NCBI GenBank assembly: GCA_030706635.1
Contig: JAUZOD010000043.1
Coordinates: 1 to 34,673, forward strand
From: Bacteroidota bacterium
Lineage (GTDB): Bacteria; Bacteroidota; Bacteroidia; Chitinophagales; Chitinophagaceae
DNA length: 34,673 nt
Direction of reading: 5' to 3'
Shown here: piece by piece, positions 8,513-17,049 of the stretch
Layout of the letters: each line of letters opens with the position of its first letter
Numbering within the stretch: the first letter of the stretch is position 1
Notes under the pieces: model-generated
Databases searched by the model: none
Seen by the model: the letters and a program-made list of their open reading frames with translations, nothing else
Told to the model about the DNA's origin: nothing
Program-made: the position numbers and the translations under genes

Positions 8513-9537
8513 AAATCTGGTTCGATATAACCAATTCTCCGCATATCAATATGTTCTATGATCTGATCAGGGATCTGGAACAGGAGGGGCATACCATCAT
8601 CATCACATCAAGGCCCCTGGCCAATACCGTGGCCCTCCTCGATCAACGAGGATTAAAACATACCGTGGTCGGAGAGCATTACGGTAAAAACTTTTATAGA
8701 AAGATCATGGGTTATCCCGTCCGGGTTATGCAATTGAGGCGTTTTTTAAAAAACCTGGCTCCGGATCTGGCCATCTCTCAAAGCTCGTTTCATTCTCCTG
8801 TTGCCGCGCGGTTACTCGGAATACCCTCCATCTACATGAACGACAACGAACATGCCATGGGGAACATTCCGGCGTTTATCTGCGCCACCCGCATATTGGT
8901 TCCGGAATTTTTAAGCACAAAGAAGATAATAAAACAGGGCGGCGGAAAAAAGAAAATAATAAAATATCCGGGCGTCAAGGAAGGCATTTATTTATGGCAG
9001 ACCTGGCTGCCGGAGCAAAACAGCTTTCAATCAAACGGCAGCGGCCGGAAAACAATCTATATCAGGCCGGAACCGCGTACGGCCCAGTATTATAAGGGCG
9101 GCCTGAATTTCCTGGACAACGTGATCGTTGACCTGAAAGGGAAATACAAGGTTACCATCCTGACCCGCGATAAAGAGCAGTTAAAATACTATAACACGGC
9201 AAAATTTGAAGGCGTCAGCGTGCCGGACAAGCCATCCCTGTTTAATGATATCGCCCGGGACTGCCTGGTGTTCATCGGCGCGGGCGGCACCATGACCCGC
9301 GAAATGGCCGTGATCGGGATACCCACCATTTCTGTTTACCAGGATGAGCTGCTGGATGTGGATCGCTACCTCATAGAACAGGGTTTAATGAAACACATGC
9401 CAGACATCAGCACGGAAAAAGCGCTTGACTATATCGGTCAGCACGAATCAAAACCGCCGAACAGGGAATTGCTGATCAAGGGCAGGGAATCGTATAACTT
9501 AATTAAATCAGTCATAAAAGAAATAGGTAAAAAATGA
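8509..9537 (+). CDS. DUF354 family protein, GT-B/2-epimerase-like fold
   Basis: The ATG at 8509 forms ATGA with the previous stop and is preferred to an in-frame GTG at 8503, giving 342 residues. MKIWFDITNSPHINMF at the start is the signature of DUF354, a family with a MurG/2-epimerase-like GT-B layout. Later features are the serine-rich ISQSSFHSP, SIYMNDNEHAMG, and a C-terminal nucleotide-site-like FIGAGGTMTREMAVIGIPTIS. The family has no settled biochemical function but recurs in surface-polysaccharide loci of archaea and bacteria. It ends in an ATGA overlap with the next gene. It could be an unrecognised glycosyltransferase. Confidence 0.75.
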   Translation: MKIWFDITNSPHINMFYDLIRDLEQEGHTIIITSRPLANTVALLDQRGLKHTVVGEHYGKNFYRKIMGYPVRVMQLRRFLKNLAPDLAISQSSFHSPVAARLLGIPSIYMNDNEHAMGNIPAFICATRILVPEFLSTKKIIKQGGGKKKIIKYPGVKEGIYLWQTWLPEQNSFQSNGSGRKTIYIRPEPRTAQYYKGGLNFLDNVIVDLKGKYKVTILTRDKEQLKYYNTAKFEGVSVPDKPSLFNDIARDCLVFIGAGGTMTREMAVIGIPTISVYQDELLDVDRYLIEQGLMKHMPDISTEKALDYIGQHESKPPNRELLIKGRESYNLIKSVIKEIGKK

Positions 9538-10550
9538 TCAGAACAGGGATAATAGGATTAGGAAAAATGGGTATTTCCCATTGCGCCATCCTGGGTGCGC
9601 ATCCGGATGTGGACCTGGTTTCAGTTTGCGATTCATCTTCGTTGGTCCTGGAAGGATTTAAGAAATATTCACGTTTTGAATGTTTTAACGATTATAAAAA
9701 GATGATCGCCGACATGAACCTGGATGCGTTGGTGATTGCCACACCCACAAAATTTCATGCAGAAATGGTTTCCCATGCGCTGAACAACAACGTGCATGTT
9801 TTTTGCGAGAAACCATTTTCCCTGAATGCGGAAGAAGGCAGGCAGTTAACGGCGCTCGCAAAAAGAAATAACCTGGTGAACCAGGTCGGCTACCACAACC
9901 GGTTTATAGCCACCTTTATGGAAGTAAAACGGATCCTTGAATTAAACGTGCTTGGAGATCTCTATCATTTTGTGGGTGAATCTTACGGACCGGTGGTATT
10001 GAAAGAAAAAGCAGGTACCTGGAGATCGGAGAAAGGACAGGGCGGCGGCTGTTTGTACGATTACGCCTCACATACCATTGACCTGATCCATTTTGTACTG
10101 GCCAGACCCGTGAAAGTTTCAGGCACCCAGTTGAAATTCATATTCTCAAAAGACGTGGAAGACGCCGTTTATTCCAATCTTACGCTTGAAACAGGGCTCG
10201 GGGGTCACCTCTCCGTAAACTGGAGCGATGACACCCACCGGAAAATGGCCACCCAGATCACCGTCCTGGGGAAAAAAGGAAAAATTATCGCAGATGCCAC
10301 CGAGCTGAAGATCTATCTTAAAGAAGACAACAAGGCGCTCGGCCTTACCAGGGGATGGACAGTAAAAAACATCGTTGATCTCAGTGATATTGCCAATTTC
10401 AATTTAAGGGGCGAAGAATATTCATTCCAGCTTGATCATTTCATCCACGCCGTCAAAACAAAAAATATTACGAACAGAAGTTCTTTTGAAAGCGCCCTGG
10501 TCACAGATGAATTGATCAATCAATTAATAGGAGACAACTCAAACAATTAA
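9534..10550 (+). CDS. Gfo/Idh/MocA family NAD(P)-dependent sugar dehydrogenase
   Basis: 338 residues, typical length. The N-terminal Rossmann motif is GIIGLGKMGISHCAIL, followed by the family signature HVFCEKPFSLNAEEG, where the EKP lysine is catalytic, then NQVGYHNRF. A C-terminal alpha/beta sheet domain carries GGGCLYDYASHTIDL with the histidine usually near the substrate. Family members oxidise or reduce a sugar ring hydroxyl, for example C3 of UDP-GlcNAcA in WbpB. No aminotransferase or acetyltransferase of the WbpE/WbpD type lies nearby, so the diacetamido-uronate pathway is not supported. The substrate may be one made by the DUF354, TIM-barrel or 2-epimerase neighbours. The start is an ATGA overlap. 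Confidence 0.85.
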   Translation: MIRTGIIGLGKMGISHCAILGAHPDVDLVSVCDSSSLVLEGFKKYSRFECFNDYKKMIADMNLDALVIATPTKFHAEMVSHALNNNVHVFCEKPFSLNAEEGRQLTALAKRNNLVNQVGYHNRFIATFMEVKRILELNVLGDLYHFVGESYGPVVLKEKAGTWRSEKGQGGGCLYDYASHTIDLIHFVLARPVKVSGTQLKFIFSKDVEDAVYSNLTLETGLGGHLSVNWSDDTHRKMATQITVLGKKGKIIADATELKIYLKEDNKALGLTRGWTVKNIVDLSDIANFNLRGEEYSFQLDHFIHAVKTKNITNRSSFESALVTDELINQLIGDNSNN

Positions 10551-10551
10551 A

Positions 10552-11469
10552 ATGGAAAGAGTAATTTTCGGAGACAATCAATTCTTTGGAATTAATCATA
10601 GTTCCGAAGAAAAATCAAGGGCACAGGCCATACGGTTCAAAGAGAATCAGGCCATCGTGGAGGTATTGGATATTGCCATAGCTGAAGGCATACAAACATT
10701 CATGTGCACCACCCACGACCGGATTGCAGATATCTGTGAGACCCTCAGGGCAGACAGCAAATATGAAAATTTCACCATCTATCCCTGTATGCCCTATGCG
10801 CATAAATATTCCAATGCAGTAACAGAATTGGGCATCATGGGTTCCATCAAACAATATCTTCCCGGCAATATTTTCAGTACGCTGGCGAAAGGCGGTATGG
10901 CCTTTGTAAAAAAGGATTTTATCGCCATGATGGAATTGATGATCGACGCGGAGATGAAAATGTTCAAGGGCATTTCAACACCGGTCATATTCCTGCAAAA
11001 CGTGGTCACCGATCTGCTCCTGGGTTTGGGCATGTCGGATTTCCTGGTTGGCTTTCATCACTATGTACGCCATAAATATAAGGCTGAAGCCGGGTTCATA
11101 ACCATGAATCTGCCCCTCCTGCTCAATGTACTCGAATCAAGGGGCATAGAGAATCCAACAATTTGCGCATCCATAAACAAGCTCGGATTCCGCATGTCGG
11201 GCGGAAAGGAAGTATATGAGAAAACAATTGCTGAAAAACGATGCCGGTTAATCGCAATGCAGGTTTTTGCAGCAGGCGCGATTCCTCCGAAAGAAGCGCT
11301 GGAATATGTCTGCAACATGGACGGCATTGAATCCATCTTATTTGGTGCATCTTCCCGTGGCAACATCAGAAATTCGAAATCCCTGATTGACGCATTTACC
11401 GAAAAACGGCGCGAATCGTTTGTGGACCCTTCAAATAAACAGACCGCCGATAACTATTTGTCCTTATGA
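10552..11469 (+). CDS. Uncharacterised probable TIM-barrel protein of the polysaccharide cluster
   Basis: 305 residues, start one nucleotide after the previous stop. It opens with VIFGDNQFFGINHSSEEK and has alternating beta/alpha spacing: EVLDIAIAEGIQTFMCTTHDR, FTIYPCMPYAHKY, EAGFITMNLPLLLNVLESRG, NPTICASINKLGFRMSG, RLIAMQVFAAGAIPP. The end, MDGIESILFGASSRGNIRNS, resembles the cofactor-loop region of aldo/keto-reductase-like barrels. The catalytic tetrad of true aldo/keto reductases is not evident. I do not know a characterised homologue. It is locked between the Gfo/Idh dehydrogenase and the WecB-type epimerase (ATGA overlap with the latter), so a step on the same sugar is likely. Confidence 0.6.
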   Translation: MERVIFGDNQFFGINHSSEEKSRAQAIRFKENQAIVEVLDIAIAEGIQTFMCTTHDRIADICETLRADSKYENFTIYPCMPYAHKYSNAVTELGIMGSIKQYLPGNIFSTLAKGGMAFVKKDFIAMMELMIDAEMKMFKGISTPVIFLQNVVTDLLLGLGMSDFLVGFHHYVRHKYKAEAGFITMNLPLLLNVLESRGIENPTICASINKLGFRMSGGKEVYEKTIAEKRCRLIAMQVFAAGAIPPKEALEYVCNMDGIESILFGASSRGNIRNSKSLIDAFTEKRRESFVDPSNKQTADNYLSL

Positions 11470-12581
11470 ATATAACCCTCATTGCGGGCGCCCGTCCCAA
11501 TTTTATGAAAATTGCGCCGATCATCAAGGCGATCAAGTTGGAGCAGCAGGCGGCAAAAAATATTTCTTACCGTCTTGTCCATACAGGCCAGCACTACGAT
11601 AAAAAAATGAGCGGAGATTTTTTCGAGCAGCTGGGCATACCATCCCCGGATGTTAACCTGGAATGCGGAAGCGGAACACAGGCGGAGCAGACGGCCGCCA
11701 TTATGGTAAAATTTGAAAGAGAATTGCTTGAACACCGGCCAGACGTAGTGCTGGTTGTTGGCGATGTAACCTCCACTATGGCCTGCACCATCACAGCCAG
11801 GAAATTATGCGTTGATGTGGTTCATGTGGAAGCCGGCATCAGATCGGGCGACATGAGCATGCCGGAAGAAATTAACCGGATCGTAACGGATGCCATTTGT
11901 AATCATTTTTTTACCACCAGCGAATCGGCCAACACCCAATTACTAAAAAATGGTATAACGAGCGACCAGATCCATTTCGTAGGCAATACCATGATTGACA
12001 CCCTGTATCAAAACCTGGAAAAATTGCAGAAGCCCGGGCTCTGGGACCATCACAACCTGCAGGAAAATCAATATTACCTGATCACCCTTCACCGGCCGTC
12101 CAATGTGGACGACCCGCATAACCTCAGCCATCTGCTGGATGTTATTTTAGAGGAAACCGCTGAGCTGCCTGTTGTTTTCCCCCTGCACCCCAGAACAAAA
12201 AAGAACCTGGATGAAAAATATCTGAACAATCCCAAACTGATTGTTGTCGAACCCATGGGATACCTGGAATTCATCTACCTGGTAAAAAAGGCAAAGGCGG
12301 TCATTACCGATTCCGGCGGAATAACCGAAGAGGCCACCGTATTGCATATTCCCTGCGTAACATTAAGGGACTCTACAGAACGCCCTGAGACCGTGACCCT
12401 GGGATCCAATGAGCTGGCCGGCACCAATCCCGCCAACCTCATTCCCTATTTAAAAAAGATTAAAAATAACGAGTGGAAGAAATCCTCGATCCCACCGTTA
12501 TGGGACGGTAAAACATCGGGAAGGATTATTAAAAAATTAATCGCCCTTTATTCTAATGGACAGTTGACAATGGACAATTGA
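11466..12581 (+). CDS. wecB: Non-hydrolysing UDP-GlcNAc 2-epimerase (UDP-ManNAc forming)
   Basis: 371 residues. GT-B fold enzyme interconverting UDP-GlcNAc and UDP-ManNAc by anti-elimination and re-addition of UDP. Visible motifs are IAGARPNFMKIAP, HTGQHYD, VVGDVTSTMA, HVEAGIRSGDMSMPEE, ITLHRPSNVDD, FPLHPRT, and the signature ITDSGGITEEA with LRDSTERPE. It is the last gene of the operon. Normal homology ends near IIKKLIALYSN. The final residues GQLTMDN and the stop are encoded by the heptamer repeat that begins at 12557, so this C-terminus has been remodelled by the repeat. The tail is short and probably harmless. Confidence 0.9.
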   Translation: MNITLIAGARPNFMKIAPIIKAIKLEQQAAKNISYRLVHTGQHYDKKMSGDFFEQLGIPSPDVNLECGSGTQAEQTAAIMVKFERELLEHRPDVVLVVGDVTSTMACTITARKLCVDVVHVEAGIRSGDMSMPEEINRIVTDAICNHFFTTSESANTQLLKNGITSDQIHFVGNTMIDTLYQNLEKLQKPGLWDHHNLQENQYYLITLHRPSNVDDPHNLSHLLDVILEETAELPVVFPLHPRTKKNLDEKYLNNPKLIVVEPMGYLEFIYLVKKAKAVITDSGGITEEATVLHIPCVTLRDSTERPETVTLGSNELAGTNPANLIPYLKKIKNNEWKKSSIPPLWDGKTSGRIIKKLIALYSNGQLTMDN

Positions 12582-12705
12582 CAATGAAAGGCAGTTACAG
12601 CTTTATTAATTGACGATTGACAGTTGACAATAAAAGATAATTACAGTACAGAATTGTCAACTGTCCATTGTCAATTGTCCATTGTCAACTGTCAACTGTC
12701 CATTG
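12557..12705. repeat. Heptamer tandem/inverted repeat, TKGACAR family, locus 1
   Basis: The left arm has four contiguous heptamers TGGACAG/TTGACAA/TGGACAA/TTGACAA (12557-12584) and a further three at 12610-12630. The right arm has seven contiguous heptamers YTGTCMA (12654-12702), the reverse complement of the same word. A 28-bp stretch at 12559-12586 is the exact reverse complement of 12666-12693, and an inner 13-bp pair joins 12619-12631 to 12653-12665, giving a nested hairpin. It fills the space between convergent genes and encodes the C-terminal residues of both. Confidence 0.9.
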
Positions 12706-13338
12706 ATTAAACTCTTTTTCGTACCCGATCGTTGTCGGATCTCCGTGGCCGGGATACACGATGGTCTCATCGGGAAGCGTGTACAATTTCTCTTTAATGC
12801 TGCGCAGCAGCGTTTCCGAATCACCTCCGGGAATATCGGTTCTGCCTATCCCGTTCCGGAATAACACATCCCCCCCGATCACAAATCCCTGTTCACGGTT
12901 ATAGAAAACCACGTGGCCAACGGAATGGCCGGGTGTAAATAAAACTTCCAGTTCGTTTTCCTTTTTCCCTCCCACATGGATGATGTCCCCGTCCGCCAGA
13001 TGTATCAGCTCGCCGGCATAATTCTCAAAGGGCATTCCCCAGGCATCTCCTGATTTGGGCGCATAATCAAAAGTCCACTGCTCTTTTTCCCCGATCTGTA
13101 GTTTTAGTCCGTATTTTTCAGCCACCCATTTGTTGCCGAAAACATGATCCAGATGGCAATGAGTATTTAACAAAAGCTTGGGAATAAGCTGCTCCGACGC
13201 CAGCCAGGCGGCCAGGGTCTCTTTCTCCCCGGGGAAATAACATCCCGGATCAATAATGCAACAGGCATCTTTTCCATTGGAAAGCACGTATGTATTTTCC
13301 TGGACAGGATTGAATATGAATCGTTTTATCGTAAGCAT
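12685..13338 (-). CDS. MBL-fold metallo-hydrolase, glyoxalase II-like
   Basis: 217 residues. The metal site NTHCHLDHVFG supplies His60, His62, Asp64 and His65. Further metal ligands are in TPGHSVGH, FVIGGDVLFRNGIGRTD and VYPGHGDPT. The length, without the C-terminal helical substrate domain of full glyoxalase II (about 250 residues), fits the YcbL-type short hydrolases that cleave S-lactoylglutathione or other thioesters. Cytoplasmic; no signal peptide. The last residues QWTVDS and the stop are encoded by the heptamer repeat at 12654-12702. Transcribed divergently from the large outer-membrane gene at 13428. Confidence 0.85.
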   Translation of the reverse strand: MLTIKRFIFNPVQENTYVLSNGKDACCIIDPGCYFPGEKETLAAWLASEQLIPKLLLNTHCHLDHVFGNKWVAEKYGLKLQIGEKEQWTFDYAPKSGDAWGMPFENYAGELIHLADGDIIHVGGKKENELEVLFTPGHSVGHVVFYNREQGFVIGGDVLFRNGIGRTDIPGGDSETLLRSIKEKLYTLPDETIVYPGHGDPTTIGYEKEFNQWTVDS

Positions 13339-13427
13339 TATGGCCTTTTTCAGATCAAAATCTATTTCACCGGTTTTAGGGATTGTCTTAACTTGAACCG
13401 AGATTCTTCTATAATTCCCGATATAAT

Positions 13428-16400
13428 ATGCAAGATCCGCATAAGTTGAAGTTGAAAGAATTTTTTCTAGTCGCGTCCGCCCTGTTTTTTTTTCTTCAGA
13501 ACGCTTCTTCCCAGGTAAATACAGTTGAATTCGGCAAGAACAGGCTCCAGTTCAAACACATGAAGTGGAAATATTACCAGACCCAGAATTTCAATACCTA
13601 TTTCAATCAGAATGGCGATCCGCTGGCGAAATATGTGGCCCAGGTGGCGGAAAAGGAACTCCCCGGCATAGAAGAGCAGGTGGAATATGGTCTCCAGCGC
13701 AGGGCCAATATCCTGGTTTACAATAGTTTCAACGAAATGGAACAGTCCAACGTCGGATTGGATATGGACTGGCAGACCACGGGTGGCATCACCAAACTGG
13801 TCAACAACAAAATGATCGTTTATTACACTGACGATCATAACAAAATGCGAATTCAGATCCGTGAGGGACTGGCCCGGGTGCTGGTGGAGAATATTCTATT
13901 CGGGGATGACCTGGGCGAAGTAGCCGCCAATCAGGCCCTGCTCGATCTTCCCCAATGGCTGACCGACGGCTATATCCAGTACGTGGCGGAAAACTGGAGT
14001 ACTGATCTGGATGATCAGCTGAAATCGGCCCTGCTTTCGGGGCGGTACAGCAATTTTTACAATTTCGCCTTTGAAAAGCCCGAGCTCGCGGGTCATGCTT
14101 TCTGGCATTATTTCGCCAGGCGTTATAAAAAGGAAAACGTCACTTATTTCTTATACCTCGCCCGTGTTTACCGCAATACCAACAGCGCCTCCACCCGCAT
14201 CACCAAAAAGAAGTTCAAGGATGTGCTGAAAGATTTCATGAACGATGAACAGGAGCTTTATTACACGGATATCCGTGGCCGCAGGAATGCGCCGAAAGGC
14301 TCGGTCTCGGTGGTGGAAGAGACCAGCGATAAAAAGGATTTTTTCCATTTCTCGCCAAATCCTGCTCCGCGCAGCCAGACCTACGCCGTAGTGGAATTCA
14401 ATCATGGGAGATACAGCGTGGTATTGCACGAGAATTTCGTTAATCGCAAGGTGTTGCTCAACAGTGGCGTGAGAACGAACGACAAAACCCTGCAGCCACA
14501 TTATCCTCTCATCGCCTGGGATCCCAAAGGAACCCGGCTCTGCGTCATTTATTATAAGGAGGGGAAAGTGCGTCTTTTTGTGTATGATGTGGTTTCGAAA
14601 TATAAGCGGATCGTGGAGGACCTCGACATGTTTGATCAGGTGCAGGATATGAAATTCATGCTGGACAATAATACGCTTTTGCTGAGCGCCGTAAAACAGG
14701 GACAGTCGGATATATTCGTCCTGCATCTTCAGGATAATCAGCTGGACCAGATCACGAATGACGTGTATGACGATCTGGATGCGACCTTTGTGGCTTTCCC
14801 GGGCAAAACAGGCATCATCTATTCCTCCAACCGCCCCTCCGGAACCGCACCGACAGGAGACACCGTGCTGCCTTCCAATAACCGGTATAATATTTTCCTT
14901 ATTGACAACTGGAACAGAAGTGAATTCAAGCAGATCTCCCAGCTCACCCATCTGAAATATGGGGAGGCCCGGTATCCGATGCAATACAATAATTTTCATT
15001 TCACTTTTATCAGCGATGAAGCGGGTATCGCTAACCGCTATGCCGGGTTTTTCACCACGGCAAAGGCCGGCATAGACACCGTGTACCGCATCGGCGATGA
15101 GATCCTGCATAATCCCGATCCGAAGGACCTGGATTCCACGCTTCAGGCCAATAAACGGTCGGCGCCCGATTCGATTTATACCTTCTCCATAACGAAGGAT
15201 TCTGCATACGTTTTTGCACTGACCAATTATCAGAGCGGCCTGAAAGAAACCAAGATCGCCGGGGAAAACGGATTGGTGAGTGAAGTGCGCCAGGAAGGCG
15301 ATCTTAAATTCCTGTACAAACTGAAAGTGGATGAAAGCGCGCTTAAAAAACGCAATATCAATCCGCGCCAGACGGAATACCGGAAAGAGAGTATCATGGC
15401 CTCCCAGATAGCCAGCGGTCAGGCCGTACAGTATTTGCAGAAGAAACAATCGGACTCCGTCAAGAAACAGAACGACATCTTTGAAAGTGAATTCGATAAA
15501 GATAAAAAGGACACCCTGCTATCTCTTAACCAGCCGGCAGTTCCTGAATCGGAACCCCTGCTGAAAAAGGCCAAGCTGTTTGACTATCACTTGAAATTCT
15601 CAGCGGAAAATTTCTCAGCCGGCTTCAATAACGACGTGCTGATCACCCGCTACCAGCCTTTTACCGGATCATTGCCCATTCAACTGGGCGGGAACGATGC
15701 TTTTGACGCCATGTTCAAGGCTGCCGTGTTCGATCTCTTTGAAGACATCCGCTTTACCGGAGCCCTGCGCCTCCCATTGTTTGGTGGCAGCTCCGCTTCA
15801 GGCATCAGTGCCGGAACAGGCGGGATAGGCTTGTCTTCTTTCAGCCCCGGGAACGGTTCTTTCTTTGACGGCGGGGGCGAATGGTACGGGCGGCTGGATT
15901 ATCTTAAATACCGTACAGATTTCTCCCTGATATATTACAGAAAGACGGATGTTGGCTCATATCCCTATACTGACAGCGCCAACAACGTGATCCATGAGTT
16001 TGACGCCAAGTCCTACTCCAATCTTTTTCAGGCTGTGATAAGGTATCCCTTTGACAAAGTGAGAAGCCTGCGTTTAAGTCTGGGTGAAAGAACAGACAAG
16101 GTCAAGATAAGGGCAGACGGTACCAGCGCCTACACCGGGGATCCGACCTTTGATCTGATTGCCCTTAAAACGGGTGATCTGGGAAAGCAGTCATTCATGT
16201 TAACACACCTGGAATATGTTTATGATAATACGGTCATCAAAACGACCAATATCATGAACGGCTTGCGGTATAAATTCTATGTTGATTTCAATTACCAGAT
16301 CAACCAACCTCAAACGGGAGAAGGCAGGAAGATGTTCAATTACGGATTTGATGCCCGGAATTACTATCCGATCTTCCGCAATTTCATCTGGGCGCTGCGG

Positions 16401-16940
16401 GCAGCAGGAGATTTCTCCTCGGGGAATGAGAAAATCGTATATTATTTAGGCGGCATGGATGGAGAGATGTTCCCGAAAGCGAATCAGCTTCCCAATCCGG
16501 ATTACAGTCAGAACTATGCTTATCAATCCCTGGCCCTCAACCTGCGCGGATTCAGACAGAACGTTGCCAACGGGAACAATGCGGTGACCATAAACAGTGA
16601 ATTCCGTTTACCGGTATTCACCACCTTGTTCAACAAGCCCATCAATAACGCCTTTCTGAGGAATTTCGAAGTGATCCAGTTCTTTGATCTGGGCACAGCC
16701 TGGGCAGGATCGCTTAAGAATATTGAACGTCCTCAAATGCATTACCAAACAGACGACACATCCATCCCGATTGACGTCACCTTAAAAGCGGGTGGTATCG
16801 GTCCCTTTGCCGGCAGTTACGGTTTTGGAGTAAGAAGCATGCTGCTCGGCTACTTCCTGAGGCTCGATGCGGGTTGGGAAATGAAGGGTTTTTTCCGCGG
16901 CAAGCCGATGCTGCAGTTTGCGATGGGCGTGGACTTTTAA
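13428..16940 (+). CDS. Large outer-membrane protein: peptidase-MA-like domain, beta-propeller, C-terminal barrel
   Basis: 1170 residues. Residues 1-29 are a signal peptide (KLKEFFLVASALFFF, then ASSQ). Residues 30 to about 270 resemble gluzincin peptidase_MA proteins, with LPQWLTDGYIQYVAENW in the place of the usual LPxWxxEGxA, but the HExxH site is replaced by REGLARVL, so catalysis is unlikely. Residues 300 to about 540 hold TolB/PD40 propeller blades (YPLIAWDPKGTRLCV, DLDATFVAFPGKTGIIYSSN, ISQLTHLKYGEARYP). A charged linker follows, then from about residue 710 beta-strands typical of an outer-membrane barrel, ending in LQFAMGVDF with terminal Phe. It is conserved in Bacteroidota by my recollection; function unknown. 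Confidence 0.75.
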   Translation: MQDPHKLKLKEFFLVASALFFFLQNASSQVNTVEFGKNRLQFKHMKWKYYQTQNFNTYFNQNGDPLAKYVAQVAEKELPGIEEQVEYGLQRRANILVYNSFNEMEQSNVGLDMDWQTTGGITKLVNNKMIVYYTDDHNKMRIQIREGLARVLVENILFGDDLGEVAANQALLDLPQWLTDGYIQYVAENWSTDLDDQLKSALLSGRYSNFYNFAFEKPELAGHAFWHYFARRYKKENVTYFLYLARVYRNTNSASTRITKKKFKDVLKDFMNDEQELYYTDIRGRRNAPKGSVSVVEETSDKKDFFHFSPNPAPRSQTYAVVEFNHGRYSVVLHENFVNRKVLLNSGVRTNDKTLQPHYPLIAWDPKGTRLCVIYYKEGKVRLFVYDVVSKYKRIVEDLDMFDQVQDMKFMLDNNTLLLSAVKQGQSDIFVLHLQDNQLDQITNDVYDDLDATFVAFPGKTGIIYSSNRPSGTAPTGDTVLPSNNRYNIFLIDNWNRSEFKQISQLTHLKYGEARYPMQYNNFHFTFISDEAGIANRYAGFFTTAKAGIDTVYRIGDEILHNPDPKDLDSTLQANKRSAPDSIYTFSITKDSAYVFALTNYQSGLKETKIAGENGLVSEVRQEGDLKFLYKLKVDESALKKRNINPRQTEYRKESIMASQIASGQAVQYLQKKQSDSVKKQNDIFESEFDKDKKDTLLSLNQPAVPESEPLLKKAKLFDYHLKFSAENFSAGFNNDVLITRYQPFTGSLPIQLGGNDAFDAMFKAAVFDLFEDIRFTGALRLPLFGGSSASGISAGTGGIGLSSFSPGNGSFFDGGGEWYGRLDYLKYRTDFSLIYYRKTDVGSYPYTDSANNVIHEFDAKSYSNLFQAVIRYPFDKVRSLRLSLGERTDKVKIRADGTSAYTGDPTFDLIALKTGDLGKQSFMLTHLEYVYDNTVIKTTNIMNGLRYKFYVDFNYQINQPQTGEGRKMFNYGFDARNYYPIFRNFIWALRAAGDFSSGNEKIVYYLGGMDGEMFPKANQLPNPDYSQNYAYQSLALNLRGFRQNVANGNNAVTINSEFRLPVFTTLFNKPINNAFLRNFEVIQFFDLGTAWAGSLKNIERPQMHYQTDDTSIPIDVTLKAGGIGPFAGSYGFGVRSMLLGYFLRLDAGWEMKGFFRGKPMLQFAMGVDF

Positions 16941-16944
16941 TGGG

Positions 16945-17030
16945 GTGGATGGTATATGGTTTATGGTGGATGGACTTTATTGGTGTGTCCGCGCCTGATA
17001 TCCATCCACCATAAACCATATACCATCCAC
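16945..17030. repeat. Perfect 30-bp inverted repeat with 7-nt periodicity
   Basis: Positions 16945-16974 are the exact reverse complement of 17001-17030, with a 26-nt loop. The left arm reads as heptamers GTGGATG, GTATATG, GTTTATG, GTGGATG. It begins four nucleotides after the stop codon of the 13428-16940 gene and ends 19 nt before the stop of the convergent yciH gene. It may end transcription from both sides, though no strong T-run follows. Confidence 0.9.
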
Positions 17031-17049
17031 AATAAAATCCCGCAATCTA

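Noticed and set aside
9534-12581. WbpA-B-E-D-I diacetamido-mannuronic acid pathway
   Set aside because: A Gfo/Idh dehydrogenase and a 2-epimerase are present but no aminotransferase or acetyltransferase lies in the operon.
13339-13427. TATAAT-like motif before the 13428 gene as a promoter
   Set aside because: The TTGAAC element is only 11 nt upstream and the Bacteroidota TAnnTTTG form is absent.
14151-15449. Long minus-strand frame of 432 codons
   Set aside because: It lies entirely opposite the 13428-16940 gene, has no family motifs and Ile/His-rich composition typical of antisense frames.
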